This document shows positions 28,445 to 37,150 of a stretch of 64,000 nt of DNA, one piece after another. Source of the stretch: Fibrobacter succinogenes (lineage in GTDB: Bacteria; Fibrobacterota; Fibrobacteria; Fibrobacterales; Fibrobacteraceae); assembly GCA_902776765.1 (NCBI GenBank), contig CACYRP010000017.1, forward strand, positions 1-64,000, in the 5' to 3' direction. Each line of letters begins with the position of its first letter. Position 1 is the first letter of the stretch. The translations under genes and the position numbers were made by a program. The notes below the pieces were generated by a model, which was not told the DNA's origin, made no database searches, and saw only the letters and a list, made by a program, of their open reading frames with translations.

Positions 28445-29731
28445 CTACACCACCGAGTAAACCCCAATCATAGCAACAGTCACACTGCAAATGAGCGCAA
28501 CGGCGGGAATAATCGGGCGTCGCATCGCTTTCGCCCCCAGAAAATAAACGATTCCGCCCTTAGTTATTGTATTTGCAAGGCTTGCAAACAACAACGCCAA
28601 AATCAAGCTTTGATTTTCAAGAGTCGCTTTTCGGCACATATCAATAAGCGAGAACGCCACGGCATCCATTTCAGCAGCACCGCCCAAAAAGCTACACGCG
28701 ATAAGCGCGCCCGAGCCTAAATACACGCGAGCCGCATTCGCAAGAAACATCACAACCGTAAACACCAAACCGAACTTGACTGCAGGCAAGAGCTTAAACG
28801 GGTTGTTAAAATCTGTCGTTTTTTGAAGATGATTTTTAGACTCACGAATTTTCAGATACAAGGCATACCCAAGCCCAGGCACAACGGGAACAAGCAAAGG
28901 TGCCAAAAGAGGAAGCGCAAGCGAAGGCACCAAGAACACGCAAATCAAATACAGTCGCACATACATGACGGACCAGCTAAGCACAATGCCGATCGTAAAA
29001 TCGGCTGCATACTGTTCGTTATCGCGACTGCGCCCCACAAGGTTCAGCGTCAGTGCGGTGCTGCTAGCAAGCCCGCCTAAAAGGCCCGTAAGCCAAATGC
29101 CCTTGCCCGGCCCAACAACCTTAATAAGCACATAGCCCACAAAGCCTATGCCCGAAATAAAAACCACAAAAAGCCAAATCGTATGCGGGTTCAGCACTTC
29201 TAGCCCAGGGGGGCCAAAAGCGTGATTCGGCAAGAACGGCAAGATCAACAACGAAATCACCGCAAACTTGACCGTCGCCATGATATCTTCGGATGAAAGC
29301 TTTTTTGCAAATTCGTGGAGTTGCCGTTTCACCGCCAACAGCCACAGCAGAATAATCATGAGGATGCACGCTTCCAAAAGGCGATTGAACCAGCAAAGCG
29401 CGCCAAGGAAATAAATCATGATGAGTGCAGCACTCGTCGTGACGCCTGCGGGCCCGCCATTTCCACGATTCGAAAGACCGTACGCCACATGGCTTGCCAC
29501 AAGCAAAAGCCCAACCACAACAAGCCCAGTCACAAAGGGGACAATCGATTCCATCAACTCGCCCAAGTAGCACGACAAGGCGCCGCAAAGGCTCACAATC
29601 GAAAAAGAACAAAGCCCTGCCGGGTGCCGAGAATTATTGCGGGAATAAGAATTTTCGCGCTGCATGCCGATAATAAAACCGATACCCAGCGCCGCAGCAA
29701 GTTTATAGAAAATATTGAATTCTATCATCAT
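28445..29731 (-). CDS. MgtC/SapB family membrane protein with DUF4010 domain
   Basis: A 428-residue inner-membrane protein with about 12 hydrophobic segments. The N-terminal MgtC/SapB part shows LGIGFIIGMQREN and GLCSFSIVSLCGALS; the rest is the DUF4010 type with GGPAGVTTSAALIMIYFLG, GLLGGLASSTALTLNL and FLGGAAEMDAVAFSL. Function is not established; MgtC relatives act in magnesium limitation and membrane-potential control. The gene is separated by 161 bp from thiD, which may be read from the same promoter. Confidence 0.85.
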   Translation of the reverse strand: MMIEFNIFYKLAAALGIGFIIGMQRENSYSRNNSRHPAGLCSFSIVSLCGALSCYLGELMESIVPFVTGLVVVGLLLVASHVAYGLSNRGNGGPAGVTTSAALIMIYFLGALCWFNRLLEACILMIILLWLLAVKRQLHEFAKKLSSEDIMATVKFAVISLLILPFLPNHAFGPPGLEVLNPHTIWLFVVFISGIGFVGYVLIKVVGPGKGIWLTGLLGGLASSTALTLNLVGRSRDNEQYAADFTIGIVLSWSVMYVRLYLICVFLVPSLALPLLAPLLVPVVPGLGYALYLKIRESKNHLQKTTDFNNPFKLLPAVKFGLVFTVVMFLANAARVYLGSGALIACSFLGGAAEMDAVAFSLIDMCRKATLENQSLILALLFASLANTITKGGIVYFLGAKAMRRPIIPAVALICSVTVAMIGVYSVV

Positions 29732-29784
29732 TCAAAATCTAATCAAAAAAATGTGCGAAAGAAAAGTTTTATAGAACTTAGTTG

Positions 29785-29878
29785 GCCCTTCGGCAAGCTC
29801 AGGGACCTTAAAGGTTGGTGAGCCTGTCGAACCAAAGATCTAAGTTCTAAGAGCGAAGCGGTCTAAGTTCTAATTACG
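29785..29878. repeat. Dispersed repeat plus heptad array with apex hairpin
   Basis: At 29785-29833 there is a second copy of the CCCTTCGGCAAGCTCAGGGA element seen at 14272, here with the full GGTTGGTGAGCCTGTCGAACC end. It is followed by an AAGTTCTA-type heptad array (29838-29877) split by a small AGCGAAGCGG element. The array touches the stop codon of the diguanylate cyclase gene. Confidence 0.75.
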
Positions 29879-31574
29879 CCATTCGCTGTTGCTTAGAAGC
29901 AAGTTTCATGGCGTACATGTTCGCATCGGCCATGCGGTAAACATCCATAGCTGTGACCGCATCACCACGACGGCGCACAGAGAAACCATAAGCCACGTTC
30001 AGCGCAACCGGAATCGGGAGCTTGGCATCTTTCTCCAAAACAACCATCTTCTTCAGCGCGTTATTGAGATCCGAAAGATGTTCAGTGCGGATGATGGCCA
30101 CAAATTCGTCACCACCCATACGGATAGTCGTACCAACACCTTCAAACGCTTCCTTGAACACTTCGGCAAAAGAGCACAAGAGCTTATCGCCTGCAGAATG
30201 TCCAAAAGTGTCATTTACATACTTTAGCCCGTTCACATCAATGCTCACGATGGCATAATCGTTATCTTCATGATTCAAGATTTCGAAAATGCGTTCGCAC
30301 TTAGCACGGTTGTAAATGCCTGTCAAAGCATCCCTATACGCAATCTGGCGGAGAACTTCCTTTTCGGTCTTGTCCATCAATTCTCCGTACATGTAAACGA
30401 GGTAGCCCACCATCAATAGCACAATGAACAGGAGCGTTCCCACAGGCAAGCACGTTGCATTCAGGAACGACTTTTCCAAGCCAAACAAGTTCTGCACATT
30501 ATAACGGAACAGATCCGCAATACCAAACAAGACGAAAACAACAGTTCCAGATGTAAGAATTTTTTCTTGCAACCCCGCTCCACGCTCATAGAATACACGG
30601 AAAAATACCATGAACAAGAAGGAGAGCAAAATATAGAGATGATAAGCAAACAGGAACGTCGGATAATGCGCAATATCGGTTACGTGCAAAATCGTCGTTA
30701 CGACAAAGAACAACACTCCAAGAGCAACGAGACCTTTCAAAACATTCAACTTCCACTTAGCGATTTTTCCTGCGCGCATGTTAATAACAAGAAGCCCAAA
30801 TGGGATTGCCGCAAGATAAAGCGAGATATACTCAAGCGTCGTATCCATTGCATAATTGACCGAGAAAACTTGGATGCACTTTGCGTAGTTGAGCGTCCAA
30901 AGCCCCATCAAGCTCGCAAAAAGCCCTATCAAAATAAGACGATAATAAGCCCTTTCAAAACCAACGGCACAGCAGCCTGTAATAAAGGCAATCATCCCAA
31001 AGAAAATCAGGAAAATACCAATGGTAAGGGAATCGAAATTCTTGGCAAAATAATCCGTCATGCTATTAGAGCGTAAAAGTTCAATAGACGTGACCGACTT
31101 TGCGGCTGCACTTTCGGTAACAACAGTCACCACACGGATTTTATGATTATCGATGAACTCCGGCATGTTCACAAGATGGATGCCGCTACCGACAAGCTTT
31201 CCCTCTTTAAAACGCTCGAAGCCATAACGATAATAGCAAACACTATCGACATAAACGGCCACAGCAACGTGATAAGCATGAAAACGAAGCGTCGTCGGCA
31301 AGGGAATGGAATCATTCTTCATGTCGCGCTCATAGATAATGGAATCCCCCGGCTTTATATTCGACGGGACTCGAAAATCCGATACATGTTCTAACGCCGA
31401 GAGATGAACATCAGAAAAAGATATGGACCAACCATCGTTAAGCTTGATGACATTGTCAGACAAGCTATGACGGCAGGCGCCATTAAAACTAACAACAAAT
31501 AAAGCTACGATTACAGTGGCAAACACTGCAATCAACAGTTTTAAAAGTCTCTTACCTTTCCTCAATAACATCAT
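29874..31574 (-). CDS. Membrane diguanylate cyclase (GGDEF) with 7TM sensor
   Basis: A 566-residue inner-membrane signalling enzyme. One N-terminal membrane segment (about 11-30) is followed by a periplasmic beta-sandwich region of about 150 residues, then seven hydrophobic segments (about 185-400), resembling 7TMR-DISM sensors. The C-terminal GGDEF domain has DALTGIYNRAKCE, DVNGLKYVNDTFGHSAGDKLL and the active loop MGGDEF, so it should make cyclic di-GMP. The usual upstream RxxD inhibitory site is absent (the residues there are VGTT). Ligand unknown. Monocistronic between a repeat and folA. Confidence 0.88.
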   Translation of the reverse strand: MMLLRKGKRLLKLLIAVFATVIVALFVVSFNGACRHSLSDNVIKLNDGWSISFSDVHLSALEHVSDFRVPSNIKPGDSIIYERDMKNDSIPLPTTLRFHAYHVAVAVYVDSVCYYRYGFERFKEGKLVGSGIHLVNMPEFIDNHKIRVVTVVTESAAAKSVTSIELLRSNSMTDYFAKNFDSLTIGIFLIFFGMIAFITGCCAVGFERAYYRLILIGLFASLMGLWTLNYAKCIQVFSVNYAMDTTLEYISLYLAAIPFGLLVINMRAGKIAKWKLNVLKGLVALGVLFFVVTTILHVTDIAHYPTFLFAYHLYILLSFLFMVFFRVFYERGAGLQEKILTSGTVVFVLFGIADLFRYNVQNLFGLEKSFLNATCLPVGTLLFIVLLMVGYLVYMYGELMDKTEKEVLRQIAYRDALTGIYNRAKCERIFEILNHEDNDYAIVSIDVNGLKYVNDTFGHSAGDKLLCSFAEVFKEAFEGVGTTIRMGGDEFVAIIRTEHLSDLNNALKKMVVLEKDAKLPIPVALNVAYGFSVRRRGDAVTAMDVYRMADANMYAMKLASKQQRMA

Positions 31575-31609
31575 TCTTAATAATAAGTAATTCTAAAGAC
31601 GATAGAATC

Positions 31610-32101
31610 TTATTTTTTTCGTATCCATACTTCGAAAATTGTTGCAAAATCATTCTTTTCATCGGCCGGAAACGCTTCTTCGCTCATTTTATGGAATGAT
31701 TCTCCCCACTCCGGGAAATAAACATCGCCTTCGACATGCGAGAGCACTCTCGTCAAATAAAGTTTTTCGACACGCGGCATCGCCTCGCGGTAAACCGCCG
31801 CCCCGCCGATGATAAAGCATTCCGTTTCGCCTGCAGCACGAGCGGCTTCGATAGCCTCTTCGAGCGACGAACAGACGATGCAGCCCGGAGCCTGAAAATC
31901 CTTGTTACGAGTCAGCACGTAGTTCGTGCGGTTCGGGAGCGGGCGGCCGATGTCTTCGTAATTTTTACGACCGAGAACAATCGCATGCCCCGTGGTAATC
32001 GCCTTGAAGCGCTTAAGGTCCTGAGAAAGGTGCCATGGCAAGTGACCATCGCGCCCGATGACATTATTTTCTGAAACAGCTACAATTGCGGAAATAAGCA
32101 T
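31610..32101 (-). CDS. folA: Dihydrofolate reductase
   Basis: A 163-residue enzyme reducing dihydrofolate to tetrahydrofolate with NADPH. Motifs: AVSENNVIGRDGHLPWHLSQDLKRFK (active-site loop with Trp and Asp/Glu region), VLGRKNYEDIGRPLPNR (NADPH binding), CFIIGGAAVYREAM and YLTRV. Full length. No thymidylate synthase gene is adjacent, although the two are often paired. The heptad array starts right at its start codon (32102), so its promoter and ribosome-binding site lie in or beyond repeat DNA. Confidence 0.96.
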   Translation of the reverse strand: MLISAIVAVSENNVIGRDGHLPWHLSQDLKRFKAITTGHAIVLGRKNYEDIGRPLPNRTNYVLTRNKDFQAPGCIVCSSLEEAIEAARAAGETECFIIGGAAVYREAMPRVEKLYLTRVLSHVEGDVYFPEWGESFHKMSEEAFPADEKNDFATIFEVWIRKK

Positions 32102-32273
32102 AGTCAGGTTTTAGGGGTTAGGTTTTAGGGTTTAGGAGTAGTAAGTAAACAGTAGAAAACAGATGCTAAGGAGTTGTTAGAGAGGTTTGGACAAATATCA
32201 CATTTTTCGCTTCTATTATAAGGCGGCTCCACCGCGATTATTCTCCTAATACCTGTCACCTGTTACCTAACTC
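32102..32273. repeat. Paired inverted heptad arrays (GGTTTAG type)
   Basis: At 32104-32160 about seven units (GTTTTAG, GGGTTAG, GGTTTAG, GAGTAGT, AAGTAAA) face CTCCTAA, TACCTGT, CACCTGT and TACCTAA units at 32240-32280. The pair fills the 172-bp gap between rlmH and folA and reaches the rlmH stop codon. The middle has AAGGCGGCTCCACCGCGA, a weak GC-rich hairpin. Confidence 0.85.
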
Positions 32274-32735
32274 CTACCTATGGTGATACGGGTGGTTCTG
32301 CATGACCATCTGGACGCGGTAGAGTTGTTCTGCCGTAATCATCCTTGCATGGTCGTGAGTGAATGTTAATGGAGAAAGGCTCAATAGCAAGTCGGCGGTC
32401 TTTTTCAAGTTCTCGTCGATGCCGTACGCCGAGCCAATCAAGAACACAATATTTCCAGGGAAACGGGCCGAAAGTGTATCGGCAAGCTTGACCGTGTCCA
32501 TGAGTTTGCCTTCTTCGGAAAGAATCACGCGCTTAAATTCGTTGCGCGGGAATTTTTTTTCGAACAGGGCGGCTTCCTGAGCAAGTGCCTGGGCATGGTC
32601 GTCGAGCTTGGATTCCTTGAGTTCCACCACTTCGAGCGGCTTTGCAGAACTACGCAAACGCTTCACGTACTTTTCAACCTCTTCCGCTATTAACGGAGAG
32701 CCAGCACGACCGAAAACTGCGAGAATCCATTTCAT
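32274..32735 (-). CDS. rlmH: 23S rRNA (pseudouridine1915-N3)-methyltransferase RlmH
   Basis: A 153-residue SPOUT methyltransferase. The knot region VFLIGSAYGIDENL and LSLSPLTFTHDHARMITAEQLYRVQMVMQNHPYHH match the family closely, including the C-terminal Tyr-His-His end. It methylates pseudouridine 1915 in helix 69 of 23S rRNA. The length is typical. Its start codon is 2 bp from an AGTGGTT heptad array and its stop codon lies in another array. Confidence 0.96.
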   Translation of the reverse strand: MKWILAVFGRAGSPLIAEEVEKYVKRLRSSAKPLEVVELKESKLDDHAQALAQEAALFEKKFPRNEFKRVILSEEGKLMDTVKLADTLSARFPGNIVFLIGSAYGIDENLKKTADLLLSLSPLTFTHDHARMITAEQLYRVQMVMQNHPYHHR

Positions 32736-32737
32736 AA

Positions 32738-32873
32738 TAAGTGATTAGTGGTTGGTGGTTAGTGGTTAGGATTGCAAATAGAACGTTCTTTTTACATTCC
32801 TGTTTACTAGCCACTGTTTACTAACCACTTAATATATTTCCTGTTTACTAACCACTGCATACTAACCACAACC
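32738..32873. repeat. Paired inverted heptad arrays (AGTGGTT / CTAACCA type)
   Basis: Units AGTGATT, AGTGGTT and GGTGGTT at 32740-32770 face CTAACCA, CTGTTTA and CTAGCCA units at 32801-32872, which themselves are duplicated around 32832. The gap between rlmH and the phosphoesterase gene is made of this repeat alone, leaving no ordinary promoter. Confidence 0.88.
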
Positions 32874-33602
32874 CTATCTTCCTACACTTAACCGGTCAAT
32901 CAAAAACGAGGGCATCCCCTGTTTTTTCATGCGGTTCTGCGTTTCACGAATGTCGTAATCCACGCGGATGAGTCGCACGCACTTGGTCTCGGTATCGAGC
33001 AGGCACCAGCAGGCACGCGGGTCGCGGTCTCGGGGCTGCCCAACGCTACCGACATTCACCAACAAACGCTCCGTATTCGCAATCACGTACTCGTACTCGT
33101 CGAGAATCTTCGGGATTGCCATAGGACGGCTCGCAATGATGACCGGGCTATGCGTATGGCCCACAAAGCAGTAGCGCTCCGAAAAATGGTCAAAGGCGTT
33201 CAGCGCATCTTCCAAATCGGTCACGTAAACCCAATCTGCCGGAGACAACGGTGACGCATGCACAAAACAAATATCATTCTCTTCGTGAATGTACGGAAGC
33301 GAACGGATATACGCAACAGACTCCTTGGACAGATGCTTTTGCGTCCATTCAATCGCCTGTTTTGCATAAGGATTGAATCCCTCGCTCGATTCGTTCTTGA
33401 CCGCCACGCTATCGTGGTTCCCGATCAAGCAAAAATCCATACTTTCACGAACTAAGTCGACACACTCATCTGTATCGACACCATAACCCACAATATCCCC
33501 AAGGCACACCTTCCGTTCCACGCCGTTATCCCGCATAGACTCCAAAACAGCCTTAAAAGCGGTGGCATTGGAATGGATATCAGAACAAATACCGTAAAGC
33601 AT
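32874..33602 (-). CDS. Calcineurin-like metallophosphoesterase
   Basis: A 242-residue phosphoesterase of the YfcE/MJ0936-like group. The metal-binding motifs are in order: SDIHSN (residues 7-12), LGDIVGYG, GNHD, a later VHASP and GHTHSP. It hydrolyses phosphodiesters or monoesters with two metal ions; the natural substrate is not known. No signal peptide, so cytoplasmic. It ends inside a heptad array and is divergent from the SlyD-like gene. Confidence 0.88.
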   Translation of the reverse strand: MLYGICSDIHSNATAFKAVLESMRDNGVERKVCLGDIVGYGVDTDECVDLVRESMDFCLIGNHDSVAVKNESSEGFNPYAKQAIEWTQKHLSKESVAYIRSLPYIHEENDICFVHASPLSPADWVYVTDLEDALNAFDHFSERYCFVGHTHSPVIIASRPMAIPKILDEYEYVIANTERLLVNVGSVGQPRDRDPRACWCLLDTETKCVRLIRVDYDIRETQNRMKKQGMPSFLIDRLSVGR

Positions 33603-33671
33603 ACTTGCAATTTAGAAAAACAAAAATATATAAGTGGCGAAATTGGTAAAAGTTACTAAATTTGGGCACGT

Positions 33672-34301
33672 ATGGTAGTCATTCAAGACAAGATGAAGGT
33701 GAGTATCGCCTACACCCTCAGAGAAGGCAAAAGGATTCTTGAAGAAGTCCCCGCCTCACAGCCGTTCGTGTACATCCACGGATACAACAACATCATTCCC
33801 GGGCTCGAAGACGCATTGAACGGACGCCGCTTGGGAGAAAAGTTCACCGTAAACATACCCGCTAATTTGGGTTATGGTGAATACCGCAAGGATCTCATCC
33901 TCACAGTGCCCAAGGAAGAACTGCGCGAAGTCGGCGAGCTTTGGCTCGGCATGGAACTCGAAATGTTCCAGGACAACGACATGCGCGAATTCCAGTTGCC
34001 GGACACCGCCGAAGAATTTGTAAACGACCTGAACCTCGACGATGACGATGAACAGAGCGATGGCATCTACATCATCAAGGAAATTCTCGAAGACACCGTG
34101 ATTGTGGACGGGAATCACCCGTTCGCAGGCAAAGACCTGACATTTAACGTCGAAGTGGTAGACATCGTAGATGCAAGTTTTACCGAACAAGAATCTGGAT
34201 TCCCCGACGAAGACGATTACGATGGTTACGATAACTACGACAGTTACGACAATCGCATGGGCGATGACAATTTTGATTCAAACGAAAGGAGATGGCGCTA
34301 A
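33672..34301 (+). CDS. slyD: SlyD-like FKBP-type peptidyl-prolyl isomerase
   Basis: A 209-residue cytoplasmic folding factor. VSIAYTLREGKRILE, FVYIHGYNNIIPGLEDALNG and the insert-in-flap region IPANLGYGEYRKDLILTVPKEEL follow the SlyD pattern. After the isomerase domain (to about residue 165) there is a tail rich in Asp, Tyr and Asn (DEDDYDGYDNYDSYDNR), in place of the His-rich metal-binding tail of E. coli SlyD. The stop overlaps the rpiA start (TAATG), so the two are co-translated. Confidence 0.88.
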   Translation: MVVIQDKMKVSIAYTLREGKRILEEVPASQPFVYIHGYNNIIPGLEDALNGRRLGEKFTVNIPANLGYGEYRKDLILTVPKEELREVGELWLGMELEMFQDNDMREFQLPDTAEEFVNDLNLDDDDEQSDGIYIIKEILEDTVIVDGNHPFAGKDLTFNVEVVDIVDASFTEQESGFPDEDDYDGYDNYDSYDNRMGDDNFDSNERRWR

Positions 34302-34990
34302 TGGCATCGATGGATGAACTCAAGAAGGCTGCAGGCGTTCGTGCTGCGGACATGATTAAGGACGGAATGACAGTCGGTCTCGGCACCGGCAGCACGGCAG
34401 CCCACATGGTGAACCGCCTTGCCGAACGCATCAAGACCGAAGGAATCCACGTGACTGGCGTATCCACCAGCTGGAGCACCACACTCCAATGCCGCAGCCT
34501 CGGAATTCCACTCAAGGAAATGGGCGAAGTCAGCCACCTTGACATGGTGATTGACGGTGCCGACGAAATCGACCCGAACCGTAACCTTATCAAGGGCCGC
34601 GGAGCAGCACACCTCCTCGAAAAAATTGTCGCCTCCATGACGGACAACTACGTGATTATCGCTGATTCTGGCAAGGCCGTGCAGCAGCTCGGCACCAAGT
34701 TCGCCGTCCCGCTCGAAATCATCCCGGGTGCAATCGCCGTCGTGACCGAACGCGTGAAGAAGCTCGGTGGCGAAGTCAAGGTTCGCATGGGCGCACCTGG
34801 CAAAGACGGTCCAGTAATTAGCGATTCCGGCAACCTCATCGCCGATGCAAAGTTCCCGCCCATCGCCGATGCAGACAAGCTCGCCCGCGACTTGGAACAC
34901 ATTGTCGGTATTGTCGGCCACGGACTTTTCGTCGGCATGGCAACAAAGGTCATCCTCGCCGACGAAGCCAAGGGACTGATTGAATTCTAA
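34301..34990 (+). CDS. rpiA: Ribose-5-phosphate isomerase A
   Basis: A 229-residue enzyme interconverting ribose-5-phosphate and ribulose-5-phosphate. GLGTGSTAAHMV, DGADEIDPNRNLIKGRGAAHL (catalytic Asp and Glu region) and the Lys-containing VRMGAPGKDGPVISDSGN are all present. The start at 34301 has AAAGGAG ten bases upstream and overlaps the slyD stop; an in-frame ATG at 34292 lies inside the ribosome-binding region. A terminator follows about 75 bp after the stop. Confidence 0.96.
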   Translation: MASMDELKKAAGVRAADMIKDGMTVGLGTGSTAAHMVNRLAERIKTEGIHVTGVSTSWSTTLQCRSLGIPLKEMGEVSHLDMVIDGADEIDPNRNLIKGRGAAHLLEKIVASMTDNYVIIADSGKAVQQLGTKFAVPLEIIPGAIAVVTERVKKLGGEVKVRMGAPGKDGPVISDSGNLIADAKFPPIADADKLARDLEHIVGIVGHGLFVGMATKVILADEAKGLIEF

Positions 34991-35061
34991 AAATGCAGCA
35001 TACCGCTGGTTGAAAAGCCGCGATAGGAACTGCACCGCAACTCGAAACCGCGCAATGCAAA

Positions 35062-35090
35062 GCCCCACCTCTGGTGGGGTTTGTTTTTTT
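35062..35090 (+). terminator. Terminator of the slyD-rpiA operon
   Basis: GCCCCACC and GGTGGGGT pair around TCT and are followed by TTGTTTTTTT. Confidence 0.9.
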
Positions 35091-35105
35091 GATATTGGTA
35101 ATGAA

Positions 35106-35759
35106 CTACTTCACATACAGAATTGTCGGATTGTCCTTGTGAATGTCGAATCGCGGCAAGTCAATTTTATTTTCAGAACAGAACGATTGCCAAAGTTCAT
35201 CCATTCTTGCCGTGTTGAACGGTTTCACAATCAAGTGGAATCCATTTTTCGTCTGGATTTCAACGATATCATTTGAAGACTGGAATGGTTCGCACTTCTC
35301 GACCATTTCACGAATTGACTGTTTGTACGGAACAAATTCTGCATCCACATCGACAATCCAGGTTTTCGATTTGCCAGCGCCATTTGCTCGGCCTGCAGCT
35401 CTTGCCACCAAATGAAGCGGCGGCGCAAACGTTTCGCCAGAGCAAATTTCTTCGGTGATATGCTTGAAGATGACCATCGAAATATCCTTGAACGTTCGCT
35501 TGTTCAAACGGATGTAAGCACGCACATTGAACACCTCGCAAATCGTCTTGATTTCTTTTTCGACTTCGTCAAAATGCGCTAGCGACGAAATAAAGTAATC
35601 CTTGATAGAGCGACTGTGCATATTGCCGTGATACGCCGAATCGGGAACGCCTCCAATTTTCGGGTCATCGCTTTGCCTGCGGAGCAATTGAACGTAATAG
35701 CAGTCGCCAGGACTTTCGAACTTGAGCATCGAACGAATAATCTTAAAGTTATCAACCAT
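35106..35759 (-). CDS. Unknown protein with primase/polymerase-like motifs, paired with HD protein
   Basis: A 217-residue cytoplasmic protein I do not recognise with certainty. Two segments recall the archaeo-eukaryotic primase fold: TWIVDVDAEF (hDhD motif) and IQTKNGFHLIVKPF (a small-x-His motif with Gly before His). HLVARAAGRANGAGKSK is a basic loop between. The gene starts inside the last codons of the HD-domain gene, with AGGAGG 5 bases before its ATG, so the pair is translationally coupled. A role in nucleic acid or nucleotide processing is inference from the motifs and the neighbour. Confidence 0.55.
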   Translation of the reverse strand: MVDNFKIIRSMLKFESPGDCYYVQLLRRQSDDPKIGGVPDSAYHGNMHSRSIKDYFISSLAHFDEVEKEIKTICEVFNVRAYIRLNKRTFKDISMVIFKHITEEICSGETFAPPLHLVARAAGRANGAGKSKTWIVDVDAEFVPYKQSIREMVEKCEPFQSSNDIVEIQTKNGFHLIVKPFNTARMDELWQSFCSENKIDLPRFDIHKDNPTILYVK

Positions 35760-36507
35760 TGTTACCTCCTATAGAGTTGATGGCGGCACGAATTAAACTT
35801 TCTTTGGAAAGGACACCCCCATTGATTTGCATTTTATGGCAAAAAACGAGCGCCTTTTCCAAGCGAACATCGTCCCACTTTTGCAAAGCAAAATCATCCG
35901 CTTTGACCACGGCGGTAGGCATTTCTTTTTCAATGCACTCCGCAACAATAGGGCGTTTCAAAAAAACATCAAAGTCATCACGAGGCCTGCCATCTATGTT
36001 CAAAGTCGATTTACAATCGGCACGAGCCAAGCGTTGCAACCGCCCGAACCATGGATGCTTAACCAACAACCAAATATCATACTTGGAACGCATGACCTTT
36101 AAATCCAAAGCTTTCATGTGATTGCGAATAATCCAAAGAACCGGCTCTCGGGCTTCTCGGTCAAAGCCCATTTTCACAAGCCAGTCAAAAGCAATGCGGG
36201 CCCCTTCAATTTCATGCCCCTGCATATTCTTGCCATCGTTGCGTTCTAGAGCATCTTTCTTCCCCACATCGTGAAGCAACGCCGCCAACACATCAATCCA
36301 ATCGTGTTCTTCTGCAACGACATTCTGAATCACAAGTTTCGTATGTTCCCAGACATCGCCTTCGCAATGGAAATTCTTATGTTCGCAACCCACCATGTAA
36401 CGATCAATAAAGTCAAAAAATTCGTCCTTATGCAATTCGATTTCGGCATTTGGATTGGACGAGGAGAGAATCTGCTTGAGTTGAAATTGTGAAAATGTTT
36501 TCTGCAT
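35752..36507 (-). CDS. HD-domain phosphohydrolase-like protein
   Basis: A 251-residue cytoplasmic protein. Metal-binding HD motif: CEGDVWEHTKLV supplies the first His, ALLHDVGKKDAL the central His-Asp, then HEIEGARIAFDWL and a late His in IRNHMKAL, in the order of the tRNA-nucleotidyltransferase/poly(A) polymerase type HD domain. No nucleotidyltransferase head is attached. It may hydrolyse a nucleotide or an RNA end. The start at 36507 has GAGGTG upstream at 8 bases; a longer reading from 36606 overlaps the direct repeats. It overlaps the next gene by 8 bp. Confidence 0.72.
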   Translation of the reverse strand: MQKTFSQFQLKQILSSSNPNAEIELHKDEFFDFIDRYMVGCEHKNFHCEGDVWEHTKLVIQNVVAEEHDWIDVLAALLHDVGKKDALERNDGKNMQGHEIEGARIAFDWLVKMGFDREAREPVLWIIRNHMKALDLKVMRSKYDIWLLVKHPWFGRLQRLARADCKSTLNIDGRPRDDFDVFLKRPIVAECIEKEMPTAVVKADDFALQKWDDVRLEKALVFCHKMQINGGVLSKESLIRAAINSIGGNNG

Positions 36508-36552
36508 AAAGAGCACCTCGTTTAGGACTTTTTCAAATATAGATTTACAGAC

Positions 36553-36607
36553 TGACATATTATGACATTCTATTTTTCCATTTTCACAAATGACATAATA
36601 TGACATT
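36553..36607 (-). promoter_or_regulatory. Candidate operator: two copies of ATGTCA-N4-ATGTCA
   Basis: On the minus strand AATGTCATAATATGTCA (36569-36553) and AATGTCATATTATGTCA (36607-36591) repeat at 38-bp spacing. Each is a tandem ATGTCA with a 10-bp step. They lie about 50-100 bp before the HD gene start, where an operator or activator site would be expected. Confidence 0.6.
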
Positions 36608-36779
36608 ACATTTTATTCTTTTTAGAAAGATGAAAGAAACTTTTGTATTCAAAAACGTTTTAACCATAAATCAAGGAAATCACAAATGGATAAGAAATAG
36701 AAGACCCCCAACGCAAAAGAAAAATGATAACAACCTCAAAAAACACAAAGTACCGCGCACTTTCTGCAAAACAACGCAA

Positions 36780-36832
36780 TTTGCATTATATCGCAGAGTA
36801 TTAAATTCAATCTATTGCACTTTGCACTATAT
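36780..36832 (+). promoter_or_regulatory. Candidate autoregulatory repeats of the toxin-antitoxin operon
   Basis: TTTGCATTATAT (36780-36791) and TTTGCACTATAT (36821-36832) are direct repeats 41 bp apart, ending 37 bp before the antitoxin start. Toxin-antitoxin operons commonly repress themselves through such sites. Binding by the antitoxin is inference. Confidence 0.5.
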
Positions 36833-36868
36833 TTTTATAAATTGATTCCTATAAAAAGGAGCGTTTTT

Positions 36869-37150
36869 ATGGCACAGGCAACAGTTTCCGCACGAATCGA
36901 CAGCAAAGACAAAGAACGTTTTGACAAATTCTGCAATAATGTAGGGCTATCCGCCTCAGCAGCCATCTATATGTTCATCAAGAACGTCATCAACGAGCAC
37001 CGCATCCCCTTTGAAATCCGCGAGCCCACAGCTCGTTACAACGCCAAAGCAAATGACATCGAAGCTCTGAAAAAAGGCATCGAGCAGCTAAACGCCGGGA
37101 AAGGCATAGTGAAGACGATGAAAGAACTGGAGGCGATGGAAAATGGCTAA
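36869..37150 (+). CDS. Antitoxin, RelB/DinJ family
   Basis: A 93-residue antitoxin. The N-terminal half (QATVSARIDSKDKERFDKFCNNVGLSASAAIYMFIKNVI) is the ribbon-helix-helix DNA-binding domain of DinJ/RelB proteins. The C-terminal half, ending MKELEAMENG, should wrap the toxin. AAAAAGGAG lies about 8 bases upstream of the ATG at 36869. It overlaps the toxin gene by 8 bp. Confidence 0.9.
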   Translation: MAQATVSARIDSKDKERFDKFCNNVGLSASAAIYMFIKNVINEHRIPFEIREPTARYNAKANDIEALKKGIEQLNAGKGIVKTMKELEAMENG

